Below, piece after piece: positions 4,628-5,997 of a stretch of 5,997 nt of DNA. Origin of the DNA: Cellvibrionaceae bacterium. GTDB lineage: Bacteria > Pseudomonadota > Gammaproteobacteria > Pseudomonadales > Cellvibrionaceae. Numbering within the stretch: the first letter of the stretch is position 1; every line of letters begins with the position of its first letter. The position numbers and the translations under genes are program-made. The notes beneath the pieces are model-generated. The model did no database searches, was not told the origin of the DNA, and saw nothing but the letters and a program-made list of their open reading frames with translations. Location: assembly GCA_030597965.1 (NCBI GenBank), contig JAUVQU010000146.1, positions 1-5,997 on the forward strand, given 5' to 3'.

Positions 4628-5836
4628 ATGGCTGTAGCGCGGACCAAGGCAAGTTCAAAAAAAGCTGCTGATGTTTTGTTGGTGGATATGAATATTGATA
4701 AAGTGGCTAAATCAGCGGCTAAAAAGGCGGCAGCGTCTAAAACCTCTAAATCTAAAGTCGCTAAATCAAAAAGCAAAGCAGTTAAAACGACTACCAAAAA
4801 AATAACGGCTAAAACAGCTGTGAAGACTAAATCAAAAACCTCGGCTGTTCCTAAAAAGACCGCTGCAGCCCCTAAAAAGACCACTGCAGCATCGAAGAAG
4901 ACCGCCGCTGCGCCTAAAAAGGCAGTCAAGGCAAAGCCTGAAAAGACCGCCAAATCACCTGAAAAGCTTACTCGTCTTGAAAGAAAAGACTCCCCTAAAA
5001 ACCTCGATGCCACTCAGCTGTATTTAAACGAAATAGGTTTTTCACCATTGCTGACAGCGAAAGAGGAAGTTTATTTTTCTCGCAAGTCTTTAAAGGGATG
5101 TGAAGCATCTCGTAAGCGTATGATCGAAAGTAACCTGCGTCTGGTGGTAAAAATTTCCCGCCGTTATGTAAATCGTGGCATGGCACTGTTGGACTTAATT
5201 GAAGAAGGTAATCTTGGTCTGATTCGTGCGGTTGAGAAATTTGATCCTGAGCGCGGCTTCCGCTTTTCTACTTACGCTACCTGGTGGATTCGACAGACCA
5301 TTGAGCGGGGTATCATGAACCAAACCCGCACAATTCGTTTGCCTATTCATGTCGTTAAAGAGATGAATGTGTATTTGCGTGCAGCTCGACAGTTGGCGCA
5401 AAAATTAGATCACGAACCAACACCAGATGAGATAGCCGATTTACTGGATTGTCCTGTAGCAAATATACAGAAGATGTTTCGGCTAAATGAAAGGGTTGTA
5501 TCCATGGATGTGCCTATCGGACAGTCTGCGGATAAATCGCTAGTGGATACCATTCCTGATCAGCATGTATCCGATCCATCCGTTCTGTTGCAGGACAGTG
5601 ACCTTAAAGAAAGTATTAATGACTGGTTGGTAGAGTTAAGCGATAAGCAGCGAGAAGTAGTGGCAAGACGCTTTGGTTTAAGGGGGTATGAAATGAGTAC
5701 CCTGGAAGAAGTGGGTCGTGAAATTGGCCTGACTCGCGAGCGCGTGCGCCAAATTCAGGTGGAAGCGTTAAAGCGTCTGCGTGGCATATTGGAACATCAG
5801 GGATTGAGCAGTGAATCCCTTTTTAATTCCATGTGA
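4628..5836 (+). CDS. rpoS: stationary-phase sigma factor RpoS with a basic histone-like N-terminal extension
   Basis: RpoS directs RNA polymerase to general stress and stationary-phase promoters. The core from about residue 126 is complete: LDATQLYLNEIGFSPLL (region 1.2, 126-142), MIESNLRLVVKISRRY (165-180), DLIEEGNLGLIRAVEKFDPE (189-208), STYATWWIRQTIERG (214-228), TIRLPIHVVKE (235-245), the Pseudomonas-like linker, and the region 4 helix-turn-helix TLEEVGREIGLTRERVRQIQ (358-377). Lys244 corresponds to E. coli Lys173, the residue used in RssB recognition and promoter contact. The protein is 402 residues against about 330-335 in E. coli and Pseudomonas. The excess lies before the core: residues 25-110 hold 29 Lys and one acidic residue among Ala, Ser, Thr and Pro. 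Residues 14-24 (ADVLLVDMNID) may be the remnant of the usual acidic N-terminus. The ATG at 4628 has GGGTG 7 nt upstream. No internal Met lies between residues 22 and 164, so a start that omits the tail is unlikely. Confidence 0.98.
   Translation: MAVARTKASSKKAADVLLVDMNIDKVAKSAAKKAAASKTSKSKVAKSKSKAVKTTTKKITAKTAVKTKSKTSAVPKKTAAAPKKTTAASKKTAAAPKKAVKAKPEKTAKSPEKLTRLERKDSPKNLDATQLYLNEIGFSPLLTAKEEVYFSRKSLKGCEASRKRMIESNLRLVVKISRRYVNRGMALLDLIEEGNLGLIRAVEKFDPERGFRFSTYATWWIRQTIERGIMNQTRTIRLPIHVVKEMNVYLRAARQLAQKLDHEPTPDEIADLLDCPVANIQKMFRLNERVVSMDVPIGQSADKSLVDTIPDQHVSDPSVLLQDSDLKESINDWLVELSDKQREVVARRFGLRGYEMSTLEEVGREIGLTRERVRQIQVEALKRLRGILEHQGLSSESLFNSM
4850..4933 (+). repeat. four 21-bp tandem repeats in the rpoS extension
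   Basis: Four seven-codon units at 4850, 4871, 4892 and 4913 encode PKKTAAA, PKKTTAA, SKKTAAA and PKKAVKA (residues 75-102). Units 1 and 2 are nearly identical in DNA (CCTAAAAAGACC start), unit 3 uses different synonymous codons, and unit 4 is diverged. The pattern resembles the tails of histone H1-like bacterial proteins such as AlgP. Confidence 0.85.
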
Positions 5837-5884
5837 GATCTTCCGTGCAAAGGTATCGGTGTTATAACTCAGAAATATAGGCAT

Positions 5885-5919
5885 AAAAAAACCGCGGCTA
5901 CGAAAGGCGCGGTTTTTTT
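5885..5919. terminator. bidirectional intrinsic terminator between rpoS and fdxA
   Basis: A perfect 12-bp inverted repeat (5885-5896 with 5908-5919) has a CCGCG/CGCGG core flanked by seven A on the left and seven T on the right, with an 11-nt loop. Read rightwards it ends rpoS transcripts 48 nt after the stop codon. Read leftwards it ends fdxA transcripts 18 nt after theirs. This is a typical shared terminator between convergent genes. Confidence 0.93.
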
Positions 5920-5937
5920 ATGGCAGCAAAGAAGCAA

Positions 5938-5997
5938 TTAACGCTCTAGGTACTGCAGCTTGTTCTCAACACCGTCCCACTCTGCAGCATCCGCTGG
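5938..5997 (-). CDS. fdxA: FdxA-type 7Fe ferredoxin, C-terminal end (5' part beyond window)
   Basis: On the minus strand the last 60 bases encode 19 residues and a TAA stop: PADAAEWDGVENK followed by LQYLER. This matches the C-terminus of Pseudomonas/Azotobacter FdxA, a seven-iron ferredoxin carrying [3Fe-4S] and [4Fe-4S] clusters, which I recall ending DAEDWDGVKGKLQYLER. The cluster-binding cysteines lie in the N-terminal part outside the window. The rpoS-fdxA convergent order is also found in Pseudomonas, which supports the call despite the short fragment. It shares the hairpin terminator at 5885-5919 with rpoS. Confidence 0.85.
   Translation of the reverse strand, partial: PADAAEWDGVENKLQYLER

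Noticed and set aside
4612..5013. 133-codon open frame on the minus strand opposite the rpoS tail
   Set aside because: Its repeated AAVFLG pattern is the antisense reading of the Lys/Ala-rich repeats in rpoS; no family features or start signals of its own.
4995..5401. Minus-strand open frames inside the rpoS core (4995-5186, 5195-5401)
   Set aside because: They overlap the highly conserved sigma factor regions on the other strand and have no recognisable product.
5837..5884. Possible rsmZ small RNA downstream of rpoS
   Set aside because: Only 48 bp lie before the terminator, and the repeated GGA-loop hairpins are absent.

Overview
The window is a stretch of gammaproteobacterial chromosome carrying a variant of the conserved truD-surE-pcm-nlpD-rpoS stress and cell-envelope cluster. 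The convergent fdxA after rpoS and the Pcm, RpoS and FdxA sequences resemble the Pseudomonas / Marinobacter / Cellvibrionales side of the class. Base composition is moderate by eye, with AT-rich stretches just before nlpD and rpoS. I see no phage, insertion-sequence, tRNA, rRNA or CRISPR sequence.

Layout: the 3' end of a YgiQ-type radical SAM gene (1-750), truD (770-1756), pcm (1854-2525), a DUF368 membrane protein of the polyprenyl-phosphate transporter family (2553-3533), a 194-bp AT-rich intergenic region, nlpD (3728-4516), a 111-bp spacer with a candidate promoter, rpoS (4628-5836), a hairpin terminator usable from both directions (5885-5919), and the 3' end of fdxA on the minus strand (5938-5997). 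All genes except fdxA point right. The first four have short gaps (19, 97 and 27 bp) and could be co-transcribed. nlpD and rpoS form a second block.

How the genes fit together: TruD modifies tRNA and Pcm repairs damaged proteins. The DUF368 protein probably recycles the undecaprenyl-phosphate carrier used for peptidoglycan, and NlpD licenses septal peptidoglycan hydrolysis. RpoS directs the general stress and stationary-phase programme. The theme is long-term survival plus envelope maintenance.

The main departures from the textbook locus are these. (1) RpoS carries a roughly 100-residue Lys/Ala/Ser/Thr-rich, histone-H1-like N-terminal extension with heptad-length PKKTAAA repeats. (2) surE is missing between truD and pcm, and ygiQ rather than ispF precedes truD. 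(3) A DUF368 gene sits between pcm and nlpD and starts with a 24-bp in-frame tandem duplication. (4) TruD appears to lack about 25 residues of its insertion domain. (5) Basic low-complexity segments recur in YgiQ, NlpD and RpoS, and the NlpD and RpoS segments share a near-identical 20-bp stretch. No wholly new multi-gene system is evident; the modified sigma factor is the most novel element.
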